From assembly GCA_046295975.1 (NCBI GenBank), contig JBKBMG010000011.1, forward strand, positions 49,558 to 113,557: DNA of 64,000 nucleotides. The letters run 5' to 3'. Positions 16,679-24,711 of the stretch are shown here, in pieces (position 1 is the first letter of the stretch; every line of letters starts with the position of its first letter). Made by a program: the position numbers and the translations under genes. The DNA comes from UBA2357 sp046295975. Its GTDB lineage: Bacteria; Pseudomonadota; Gammaproteobacteria; Burkholderiales; Rhodocyclaceae. Under the pieces are notes generated by a model, which did not search any database, was not told the origin of the DNA, and saw only the letters and a program-made list of their open reading frames with translations.

Positions 16679-18580
16679 TCACCCGCTGCCTGACTGCAGG
16701 CGCGTCGGCCGGCCGGCTTCCTGTTCCAGTCGCGCGGTCAGCGCTTCCCGGCTGAGCTTGTGCAGGCCGTTCTCCATCCAGATGTAGTCGTTGTGGATGA
16801 GCAATCCGTTTTCCACGTAAAAGCTCGCCAGACTCTTCAGCATCAGGCGCGGATCGTAGCGGTCCGCAAGATAGCGGTCACGCATTTCCGCCTCGGGGCG
16901 GAAGGTGATGTGCTCGTGCCACACCAGTGCGCCAGGCGCGTTGAGCAAACGCAGTCCGCGACGCTTGAGGGCAAACGAGACACCCGCATCCTCGAACACG
17001 TTCGGGTAGCCCTCGTGCAGATGCTCGGCGATGTTCACCGTGAATAGCGTCGCACCGATCGGCGCCCAGTCGATCTCCCTGAACCCGCAGGTCCGCAGAT
17101 CGTCGTAGCGCTGATCGCGGTCATACAGGGCGAGATCGATCAGCTGCCCGTCCAGGTGCACCACCTCGCCGCCGCTGAACTGCAGCAACTCGTTGGGGAA
17201 CACCACCCGGCAGCACACCGCGCCAACGCGCGTCTCCACCTCGGCGCGCAGCAGCAACTCCTCTATCCAGCCGGGCTCCGGGATCTCGTCATTGTCGAAT
17301 ACGATGAACCACTCCCCCGAGGCATGCTGCAAGGCCGCCCGTCGCCCCTGCGCCGGGCCCAGATTGCGCTCGCCGTAAATCACCTTGAGACGTTCGAAGC
17401 GGCCCTCCACACGTTCCTTGAGAAAGGCCACGGTCTCGGCGTCCGAGCCGTTGTCGTACAGAATGATCTCGTGCCGAATCCGCACGGTCCGCTTGAGTCC
17501 CTCCAGGGCTTCCAGCGTCTGCGAATGCTTGCCGAAGGACAGCATCACGATCGACACCGGGCGCCCGTACTCACCGCGCCGAATGGCGTCCCGCAAGCGC
17601 GCCTCGGTCCGCACCTGCGCAGTCAGCCCATCCTGTCGCGCGCGCGCCTGCTCGGTCGTCTGTGCCGAATGCAGGCGGTGGAAATAAACGAAGTCGGGCG
17701 CGTGCGCGAAACTGGTCGACGGATAGTGGAACGCGATCCGCATCAACATCTCGTAATCCTGGGCGGAGTCGAAGCGGGGGTCGAACAAACCCACCCGCGC
17801 AAACACGTCCCGGCGGATCAGCTTGAAATGCGTCGCGTACATGCCGCGCAGATTCTCTTCGAAGTAATCCGTTCTCGGCAGGGACAGGAAGTGGATCCGG
17901 CTGAGCTCGCGGTCGTCCTCGTCCACATTGATCCGCCCGGAATGGAGATAGACGACGTCGTCGCGCCAGTAAGTCATGCATCGCGCCACCGCATCCTCGG
18001 CCAGATAGTCGTCGCAGTCGAGAAAGCCGATCACGTCCCCGGACGACAGGCACAAGGCCTCGTTCTGCGCCACCGAAATGCCACCGTTGGCCGCGCGCCG
18101 GTGCATCACCACCCGCGGATCGTCGACGAACTCCGCCAGTATCCGCGCCACCTCGGGGTCGGTGGAGGCATCGTCCACCACCACCACTTCGAGATTCGGC
18201 CAGCTCTGCCCCAGCGCACTTCGCAAACAGCGCGTCAGGTAGCGCGCATGGTTGTACACCGGCACCACGATGCTGACGCGCGGGGTCGCACCCAATGGCC
18301 GCACAACCGCCCGCGCGCCAAAGCGCTCACCGGCCGGTACGGGCCGCGACCCGGTGGAGGCCCGCAACAGTCGGGCGCGGACACGACGCTTCAGCGGAGC
18401 GGGAATACGCGCGATGACCCAGTGCAACATCGGCGATCGGTACGCACGCGTCAGCGCACTCAGAAGCGCCTGCGCCACGTGCACACGGCTGGCGGCCAGC
18501 CCACGCCGTGCGCGCAGCATCAGCGCCTTGACACCCTGCGCGCCTGGGTCGGGCTGGCGGGGCACGTCAGTTCCAGCCAT
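16679..18580 (-). CDS. Double GT2-family glycosyltransferase
   Basis: 633 residues. After a basic N-terminal region (about 20-95), module 1 (about 98-330) begins PRVSIVVPVYNHARYL and has VVVDDAS and the metal-binding GFLDCDDYL. Module 2 (about 345-600) begins PVSIVMLSFGKHSQTLEAL and has LYDNGSD and IVFDNDEIPEPGWIEE, with a late NVFEDAGVSFALKRRG acceptor-type motif. Both modules keep acidic metal motifs, so both look active. Cytoplasmic or membrane-peripheral. The gap to the upstream small gene is 50 bp. Confidence 0.88.
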   Translation of the reverse strand: MAGTDVPRQPDPGAQGVKALMLRARRGLAASRVHVAQALLSALTRAYRSPMLHWVIARIPAPLKRRVRARLLRASTGSRPVPAGERFGARAVVRPLGATPRVSIVVPVYNHARYLTRCLRSALGQSWPNLEVVVVDDASTDPEVARILAEFVDDPRVVMHRRAANGGISVAQNEALCLSSGDVIGFLDCDDYLAEDAVARCMTYWRDDVVYLHSGRINVDEDDRELSRIHFLSLPRTDYFEENLRGMYATHFKLIRRDVFARVGLFDPRFDSAQDYEMLMRIAFHYPSTSFAHAPDFVYFHRLHSAQTTEQARARQDGLTAQVRTEARLRDAIRRGEYGRPVSIVMLSFGKHSQTLEALEGLKRTVRIRHEIILYDNGSDAETVAFLKERVEGRFERLKVIYGERNLGPAQGRRAALQHASGEWFIVFDNDEIPEPGWIEELLLRAEVETRVGAVCCRVVFPNELLQFSGGEVVHLDGQLIDLALYDRDQRYDDLRTCGFREIDWAPIGATLFTVNIAEHLHEGYPNVFEDAGVSFALKRRGLRLLNAPGALVWHEHITFRPEAEMRDRYLADRYDPRLMLKSLASFYVENGLLIHNDYIWMENGLHKLSREALTARLEQEAGRPTRLQSGSG

Positions 18581-18630
18581 GTGGCACCCTCCGTCGGTAC
18601 GCAGCCGCTCGACCGCTCATCCTGCAAGCC

Positions 18631-18867
18631 TCATCCCCGCCCCCGCAGGCGCGCATACGCATGCCGCAGGCGCAGCGCCCACCAGCGCAGCCGGTCGCGC
18701 TCATACACCACGTGCAGCACGCGCAGGGCTTCGTAGCGCAGCAGATTGAACGCCCCCGGTCCGAAACCCAGGAAGTGCCGGCCGGAAGCGCGAAACGCCT
18801 GGTTCATCAACCACAGCCGCCATACCGGCAGAACCAGCTTGCGCCGCCCATTCGCATCCATGCTCAT
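18631..18867 (-). CDS. Small basic protein of unknown function (78 aa)
   Basis: Not recognised. The start ATG (18867) overlaps the stop of the preceding long gene as ATGA, the coupling used all through this locus; that and codon use like the neighbours support a real gene. The product is rich in Arg, Leu and aromatic residues (VWRLWLMNQAFRASGRHFLGF; LRWWALRLRHAYARLRGRG) and might bind membranes or another glycosyltransferase. It has no predicted signal peptide. It could instead be a detached C-terminal piece of a larger glycosyltransferase. Confidence 0.6.
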   Translation of the reverse strand: MSMDANGRRKLVLPVWRLWLMNQAFRASGRHFLGFGPGAFNLLRYEALRVLHVVYERDRLRWWALRLRHAYARLRGRG

Positions 18868-21800
18868 TCGCCCCCCGCTTTCGAACGTCGCAAATGCATT
18901 ACCCGCATCAGCCAGGCGCTCCATGGCGAAAACACCCCCGCCAGCGGCGCGTAACGCCACGGCAGCCCGCGCAGGCGGGCATAGAGCGCGCGCGGGCGGG
19001 CCAAGTCTGCCAACCTTACCGGCTCCGCGTTCAGGTCCAGTACCGCGTCGTGGCCGAAATCCTCGGTGTGGGCCAGCCGTCCAACGTGATGGGCTTCTTC
19101 CGCGGTGGGGTACACCACCGCGCGCTCGCCCAGCGCCAACGCGTAGGGCCGGAGCTGGTCGAAGCCGAAGCCGGTCAGGCGCTGGGCGGCGAGGAAGTGA
19201 CCGAAATACGCCGCCACCCCGGCCTGCATCGCTGCCACATCGGGGTTGCTGGCCCGTTCGGCTTGCCTGTCGGGCGCATCTTCATCCTTCAGCACCGGCT
19301 CGATCCGCCCGTCACACTCGCGGTAGCCCAGCGTCGTCGCCTCGGGCGAGCGTGCGCCCTGCTCGAACAATTCCTCGAAATCGCCCGGCGCGCGCTCGCA
19401 CGGATTCCCCCGGCGCGTATCCATGAGCAGGCCCTCCATGCTGCCGCCATCCTCGAAGCGGCCATGCATCGCCGTTCCCAGCGCGTAGTAATAGCCGTGC
19501 AGGCGCGGGAAGCCGGGTTCCGCTGCAAAGGTCTCGACGAGAAACTTCTGTATCGTCCCGTTCCAGCCGATGTCCACAAAAGCCACGCTGTGCGCGTCGA
19601 AGAAACCGTGCTGCGCCAGATAGGCGCGCAACCGCCCGCGCGCCGCCCGGCCATGGCGCCTGACCTCGTCCTGCACCGCCTCGTCGGCAAGAAACGCCCG
19701 CAGGCGTGGGTCGTTCCAGTCGCCCACGGGCTCGTCGAAGCGCTCGAAACCATGCAGTCGGGCATGCGCCTCGAAGGACGCCGGCTCCAGGCCATAGGTC
19801 TTGCACACCGACAGCAGGCCTTGTTGCTTGGGGTTGTAGAAGGCCACCCGCGCCTGTTCGATGGTGAGGCCCTCGGCCACCCCGGCGCTGGTCAGCACCC
19901 GCCGTGAAACGTATAGATATTCCGCTTCCGGCAACAGCGTCTGCGGGCGCAGCGCGGCATAGTGTTGGTAAAGCTGCTTGAACAGATAGCCGTCGCGGGC
20001 GAGGAAGAACACCTTGTCCGGGCGGGTCGCCTGCAGGCGCTCGACCAGCCCCAGGGTGAAGGTCGAAAACAACGGCCCCAGCACCGTAGCGCCAAAGCGC
20101 TGGAAGAATGCCGGGCGCTCCGACCCGGCGGCGTCGCGGGCCAACTTGTCGCGGGCCGACTCCTCGCGGGTCAACTCCTCGCGCGTCAACTCCTCGCGCG
20201 TCAACTCGCCGCGCATCCGCTCGGCGACGATCTCGTTCAGCATGCGTCCGGGCCACACCCCGCCCGCCCCTGCCATCTCCGCAGAAAGCTGTTGATGGCG
20301 GCGGCGCACCCGCTCCCGGCGCTCGTCTAGGAACACGCCTTGTATGCCCACGCCGGTCGCGCCCACCATGTCGGACATCAGGTTGTCGCCCACATGCACC
20401 ACCCGCCCGGCCTGCAGTTGCTCGGTCTCCAGCACCAGCGCGTGCAAGCGCCCGGAGTACTTCGCCAGGCCGTACTCCGACGACACATAGACCCGGTCAA
20501 CGACATCCGCCAAGCCACAGTCGGCCAGCAAGGCTTCGACGTATTCGCGCCCCAGGTACATGTCCGAAACCGCCAGCACCGTCTTGCCCTGCGCACGCAA
20601 CCAGGCGAGCACCGCTCGCGCCCCCGGCTTGACCGTCAACGCAAGGTGCTCCAGCTCGCGCTCCACCGTCTCGATACGCTCGACCAGTTCAGGATCGTCG
20701 TGCCCCTGCAGGCGCCGCACCCAGCCTTCCACCAGGGGGCGATAGTGGCATTCGTGGTCGCCGGCGGCCTCCAGGCTGGCCCTGCGCAGGCCGCGCTCTT
20801 CCTCGTGGCGGGCCGCCAGCACCGCCTCCACCGTCCAGTGCCCGGCAAGCGCGGGCAGGATCTCCTCCGCCACCCGTCGATGCAGCCACTCGGGCGGCTC
20901 GATGCAACGCGACAACAAGGTGTCGAAGACGTCAAAGGACACGCAGTCGATCTCGTCCAGACGCGGCGCCAGCCACGCCTGCAGCGCCTCGAACCCGCCG
21001 ACCCGCAACGGCGGCCGACGTAGCACGGTGTCCATTGCGAACAGCCGCCGCAACTGGACCGCCCCGTGCCGCAGCGCGCGCGCGCCGCGCAACAGGGCAC
21101 GGGTCGGATACTCCACAACCGCCGTGCCTCGCCAGCCCAGCAGCCTGACCAATGGCCCAAAGCGCTTCTGGTAGTGCTTCAGATCGGCGTCCCGCACGGC
21201 GATCAGCGCATCCCGCTCGGCCACCCAGCGGTCGCGCTGTGCCAGCGCCGCGTCGCGTTCGGCAATCCAGCCATCGCGCTCGGCAATCCAGGCGTCCCGC
21301 TCGGCAATCCAGGCGTCGCGATCGGCGATCCACCCATCACGCATCGCCACCTCGCCGCGCCAGTTGGTTTCCTGCTCGACCAAGGCATGGTGGCGCTGGG
21401 CCTGGAGGATCTCGACGATGTAGCGCTCTCCCCGCGCCCACTGCTCGGCCAGCGCCTGCCAGCGCACCACCTGCGTGTGCCCCTCGCCCCCCTCCAGCGC
21501 CAGCAGCGCCCGTGCCAGTTCGCGCAGCAGCGCCGCACACTCGCGATTGGCCTTCAACGGACTGTCGGAAATCGTATTGCTCTCGTGCAGGCGATAGCGC
21601 AGCAGCTTGTCGTCCACCCAGGCGAAACGGCAGCCCGCGGCAAGCGCCCGCAGCAGGTAGTCGTAGTCCAGCACATAGCGGAAATCGCGGAACAGCCCCA
21701 CCCGCTCCAGTACCGAGCGCTCGAACATGAAGTTCGACGTGGTCATGAAGACGTTGCCCGCCAGCAGCGCCGCCGGCCAGTCCCCGCTGCTGCGGTACAC

Positions 21801-22229
21801 CGCCTTCAGAGCATCGAAAGCCTCCACCCACCAATGCTGGTCCACCGGCTCGCCGCGGGCGTCGATCAGGCGGATGTCGCTGCCGACCAGATCCGCCCCG
21901 GCATCCAGCGCCGCGCCACACCGCGCCAGCCGCTCGGGCTCGAACACATCGTCGGAATTGATGATGGCGATACGGTCCCCGCGCGCCAGCGACAAGGCCT
22001 CGTTCAGCGTGGCGTGCGAGCCCTGGTTGAGCTCATGGCGATACAGCCGGACGCGCGCGTCCGCGGCATAGGGCTGGAGGCACGCCCAGGTGTCGTCCGG
22101 CGACGCATCGTCGACGATCACCAGTTCGAAGTCGGCCACGCTCTGCGCCAGCACGCTCTCCACCGCCGCCGAGATGTAGGGCGCATGGTTGTACGCCGGC
22201 ATCAGGACGGAAATCGATGGTTTGGTCAT
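18864..22229 (-). CDS. GT2 glycosyltransferase fused to HAD and COG5610-type domain
   Basis: 1121 residues from ATG at 22229 (MTKPSISVLMPAYNH); the frame upstream is the tandem repeat, not protein. Domain 1 (1-230): GT2 with VIVDDASPDD and IINSDDVF. Residues 297-352: seven-residue repeats of the form AERDAWI, probably helical. HAD phosphatase domain (about 425-650) with all four motifs: D433/D436 in SFDVFDTL, S555 in AVSDMY, K590 in GLAKYSG, D615/D620 in GDNLMSD. Residues 673-690 repeat ELTRE. C-terminal domain (about 710-1121) is uncharacterised, with FFLARDGYLF (741-750) and VDIGWNGTIQ (885-894). The protein at 44945-47035 shares the HAD plus C-terminal part. Substrates unknown. Confidence 0.85.
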   Translation of the reverse strand: MTKPSISVLMPAYNHAPYISAAVESVLAQSVADFELVIVDDASPDDTWACLQPYAADARVRLYRHELNQGSHATLNEALSLARGDRIAIINSDDVFEPERLARCGAALDAGADLVGSDIRLIDARGEPVDQHWWVEAFDALKAVYRSSGDWPAALLAGNVFMTTSNFMFERSVLERVGLFRDFRYVLDYDYLLRALAAGCRFAWVDDKLLRYRLHESNTISDSPLKANRECAALLRELARALLALEGGEGHTQVVRWQALAEQWARGERYIVEILQAQRHHALVEQETNWRGEVAMRDGWIADRDAWIAERDAWIAERDGWIAERDAALAQRDRWVAERDALIAVRDADLKHYQKRFGPLVRLLGWRGTAVVEYPTRALLRGARALRHGAVQLRRLFAMDTVLRRPPLRVGGFEALQAWLAPRLDEIDCVSFDVFDTLLSRCIEPPEWLHRRVAEEILPALAGHWTVEAVLAARHEEERGLRRASLEAAGDHECHYRPLVEGWVRRLQGHDDPELVERIETVERELEHLALTVKPGARAVLAWLRAQGKTVLAVSDMYLGREYVEALLADCGLADVVDRVYVSSEYGLAKYSGRLHALVLETEQLQAGRVVHVGDNLMSDMVGATGVGIQGVFLDERRERVRRRHQQLSAEMAGAGGVWPGRMLNEIVAERMRGELTREELTREELTREESARDKLARDAAGSERPAFFQRFGATVLGPLFSTFTLGLVERLQATRPDKVFFLARDGYLFKQLYQHYAALRPQTLLPEAEYLYVSRRVLTSAGVAEGLTIEQARVAFYNPKQQGLLSVCKTYGLEPASFEAHARLHGFERFDEPVGDWNDPRLRAFLADEAVQDEVRRHGRAARGRLRAYLAQHGFFDAHSVAFVDIGWNGTIQKFLVETFAAEPGFPRLHGYYYALGTAMHGRFEDGGSMEGLLMDTRRGNPCERAPGDFEELFEQGARSPEATTLGYRECDGRIEPVLKDEDAPDRQAERASNPDVAAMQAGVAAYFGHFLAAQRLTGFGFDQLRPYALALGERAVVYPTAEEAHHVGRLAHTEDFGHDAVLDLNAEPVRLADLARPRALYARLRGLPWRYAPLAGVFSPWSAWLMRVMHLRRSKAGGE
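20160..20213 (-). repeat. 15-bp in-frame repeats (ELTRE)
   Basis: Within the GT2-HAD gene, three near-identical 15-bp units (20161-20205, TCCTCGCGCGTCAAC on the + strand) plus degenerate flanks encode ELTREELTREELTREES in the linker between HAD and C-terminal domains. Copy-number change would stay in frame and alter only linker length. Confidence 0.8.
21174..21341 (-). repeat. 21-bp in-frame repeats (AERDAWI)
   Basis: About eight seven-residue units (IADRDAW, IAERDAW, IAERDGW, IAERDAA, LAQRDRW, VAERDAL, IAVRDAD) join the GT2 and HAD parts of the 1121-residue protein. The heptad periodicity suggests one long charged helix acting as a spacer. The DNA units are highly similar, so recent duplication is likely. 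Confidence 0.8.
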
Positions 22230-22250
22230 GGTGATGGAAGCGGAATAGGG

Positions 22251-22300
22251 GGACGGAATGGGACGGAATGGGACGGAATGGGACGGAACGGGATGGAAGA
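22251..22300. repeat. 10-bp tandem repeat upstream of the GT2-HAD gene
   Basis: GGACGGAATG occurs three times exactly (22251-22280) followed by two diverged copies (GGACGGAACG, GGATGGAAGA). It lies 22 bp before the start codon of the 1121-residue gene, inside the 231-bp gap after the next gene. The rest of that gap (22301-22460) shows no promoter or terminator that I can support. Confidence 0.85.
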
Positions 22301-22460
22301 TCGTGCGCCAGCGCAGCACAACGCAGCCGATGCCGCCATCGCGGGTGAATTACGGTCTCGCCCTGAAAACAGCCTCGCGTGAAAAACGATCGCCCCCGGT
22401 AACAATCAGGCGTGGGTGCGCAGGGCAAAAAAGCAGGCATTTTACCTTGCGCAGGGCCAT

Positions 22461-23441
22461 TCATGCGCCTCCACCGCGCAGCCGCCCGCTCAACCACCGC
22501 AGCGGCCGGGTAATGCGCCAGCTGCGGCTGCGCCGCATTCCCTCGATCTCGTCGCGGCACAAGGCCAGTGCCCGGGCCAGCTGCGCGCGCTCGCCCTGCG
22601 CCGCAGCAAGCTCGCCGCGGGCCGCAGACAAGGCCGTCTCGATGCCATCGGCGCGATACTTGTGGCCGAGCAAGCCCAGCATCGCCACCAGTTGCGCGTC
22701 CGACCAGTGCGCACGGGCGGACCGCACAAAGGCCAGCAGGCGCTCACGGGAAATCGCCTGCGCCGATTCCGGGCAACCGAAACCAGCACCGCTGTCCAGG
22801 CGATACACTGCAGACACGCCCGGCACCCGGCACATCTCGCCCAAGCGCGCGACCTGCAGCCAGAACCCCCAGTCCTCGTAGGCATCCAGCGCCTCGTCGA
22901 AGCGGCAGCCGGCCTCCACCACCGCACGCCGGAACAGCACCGCGTGGATGGGCAGAAAACTCTCGTACCCCAGCCGCAACACGTCGTAATCCGACTCGAA
23001 GCGACTCACCTCCACGTATTCGCCAGCCGCATCACGCCGCACGCACGACACGTCGGCATACGCCGCCACCTTTTGCGGCTGCGCGTCCAGCGCGGCGACC
23101 AGCCGCGCCACGTGCGTCGGCAGCCACCAATCGTCGTCGTCCAGAAACATCAGATACGTGCCACGCGCCATCTCGAGCAAGCGATTCGCCGCATGCGAAC
23201 GCCCCTTGCCGGGCATGCAGTCCACGTAGCGATGCGCGACCACCGCGCCGCGCGCCTGTTCCGCTACCACATCGCCCACCGGCTGCCCGCCGTCATTGAC
23301 CACCAGCAGCTCGATCCCGACCTGCGTCTGGGCCGCGACCGATGCCAAGGCCTCGCGCAGCAAACCGGCGCGATCGCGGGTGCGAACCAGGATGGACACA
23401 ATGATCGTAGTCACACTTATACGCCCCAGTTTTTCACTCAT
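22461..23441 (-). CDS. GT2-family glycosyltransferase
   Basis: 326 residues from ATG at 23441 (MSEKLGRISVTTIIVSILV); a GTG at 23414 directly before TTIIVSILVRTRD is an alternative. GT2 core with VVNDGGQPV, metal site LMFLDDDDWW, and the acceptor-side run CRFDEALDAYEDWGFWLQVARLG. It is a paralogue of module 1 of the triple glycosyltransferase, matching from FLDDDDW to AGSGFG. The tail MRRSRSWRITRPLR is the shared C-terminal motif, here followed by a basic end. Spacing of 73 bp from the preceding gene. Confidence 0.9.
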   Translation of the reverse strand: MSEKLGRISVTTIIVSILVRTRDRAGLLREALASVAAQTQVGIELLVVNDGGQPVGDVVAEQARGAVVAHRYVDCMPGKGRSHAANRLLEMARGTYLMFLDDDDWWLPTHVARLVAALDAQPQKVAAYADVSCVRRDAAGEYVEVSRFESDYDVLRLGYESFLPIHAVLFRRAVVEAGCRFDEALDAYEDWGFWLQVARLGEMCRVPGVSAVYRLDSGAGFGCPESAQAISRERLLAFVRSARAHWSDAQLVAMLGLLGHKYRADGIETALSAARGELAAAQGERAQLARALALCRDEIEGMRRSRSWRITRPLRWLSGRLRGGGA

Positions 23442-23514
23442 CGGCGCCACATGAGTGACGCGCTGAACAGCGCATCAAGTCCTTCATGCTTCAACCTATC
23501 GAGTCTGAAACGAC

Positions 23515-24711
23515 TCACGAACCCCGTGTATGGGAGGCACTGGACCCTGACCGCTCCCATCCCAGCTCTGCGAACAATCGCTCATAGCCCTCTGCCATCC
23601 GCTCCGCGCTGTAGTCGCGGATGGCCTGCAAGGCGGTGTCCGCCAGCCGCGCGCGCTGCGGCGCATCGTCCAGCACCTCCGCCAGCACCGCCGCCAGATG
23701 CGCGGGGTCGGACATCCTCACCAACCGCCCGTTCACGCCATCGCGCACGATCTCGCGCGGGCCGAAGTCGCAGTCGGTTGCGATCAGCGGCACGCCGCAG
23801 GCCATGGCCTCCAGCAACACGTTGCCGAAACCCTCGAACAACGCGGTATGGACGAACACGTCGGCCTCGCGGATGCGCTCCAGCGGGCGTGGCGTGAAGC
23901 CGGCGAAGTCGATCCGGTCGCCCACCCCCAGCTCCGCCGCAAGCGCTTGCAGCGCCGGCAACTCGGGACCGGAGCCGATGATCTCCAGCCGCGCATCCAG
24001 CGACGCGCGCAGCAGCGCGAAGGCCCGGATCAGCGTGCCCAGGTCCTTCTCCGGCGCCAGCCTGCCGGCGGTCACGATATGCCAGGGGCGGCCGGATTCG
24101 GCGTGCTCGCGCACCCGCGGCGTGATGCCGGCGGCGAAGGCGATCAGCGCGTCGTCGACGCTGTTGGGCACCACCCGCACGCGCTCGGGGCGCGCGCCGA
24201 AGCGCTCCACGCACTCGCGCCTCAAACCGTCGGAAGCCACCAGCACACGATCGGAGAAGCGGCAAAAGCCGCTCACCATGGTGCGCCACAGCCACGCCTG
24301 GCGCCCACCCTCGCCGACGTGAAAGCGAATGCCTTCGGACGACGGCGTGCGCGGGCTGGCGATGGTGCGCAAGCGCCCGCCGGAGAACAGCCGGCACAGC
24401 GGCGCCACGATCGCGCCGTAGTGCAGCATGCCCAGCATCACGCGGCAGTCCTCACGCCGCGCCAGGGCAGTCAGGATGCGCGCATCGCGCACCGCCCGCG
24501 GCAGCCCGGCGAAACCGTCGTCGAGCCCCAGTTCGGCCAGCGAATGGAAGGCATCTGCCGGCGGGTCGCGGAACACCTCGGGGCGGCCCACCAGCACCAC
24601 CCGCACGCGGTCGCGGGCAACATGCGACAGCAGGTTCATGACCGTGCGCTCGGCCCCGCCGAAGACATTGGCCGGATGAAAAATCAGCACCCCGACGCGC
24701 GACTGCGCCAT
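23515..24711 (-). CDS. GT4-family glycosyltransferase
   Basis: 398 residues from ATG at 24711 (MAQSRVGVLIFHPANVFGGAER). The stop TAA of the upstream gene overlaps by one base (TAATG), so translation is coupled. N-terminal acceptor loop FGGAERTVMNLLSHV; donor-binding C-terminal half with VVTAGRLAPEKDLGTLI and EGFGNVLLEAMACGVPLIA (E-x7-E motif). Typical retaining GT4; the sugar is not identifiable. Confidence 0.92.
   Translation of the reverse strand: MAQSRVGVLIFHPANVFGGAERTVMNLLSHVARDRVRVVLVGRPEVFRDPPADAFHSLAELGLDDGFAGLPRAVRDARILTALARREDCRVMLGMLHYGAIVAPLCRLFSGGRLRTIASPRTPSSEGIRFHVGEGGRQAWLWRTMVSGFCRFSDRVLVASDGLRRECVERFGARPERVRVVPNSVDDALIAFAAGITPRVREHAESGRPWHIVTAGRLAPEKDLGTLIRAFALLRASLDARLEIIGSGPELPALQALAAELGVGDRIDFAGFTPRPLERIREADVFVHTALFEGFGNVLLEAMACGVPLIATDCDFGPREIVRDGVNGRLVRMSDPAHLAAVLAEVLDDAPQRARLADTALQAIRDYSAERMAEGYERLFAELGWERSGSSASHTRGS

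Noticed and set aside
22230..22319. Thirty extra residues at the start of the GT2-HAD protein
   Set aside because: They are translated from the 10-bp tandem repeat (S-H-S-V-P-F-R-P) and precede the classic GT2 opening ISVLMPAYN; the ATG at 22229 is used instead.
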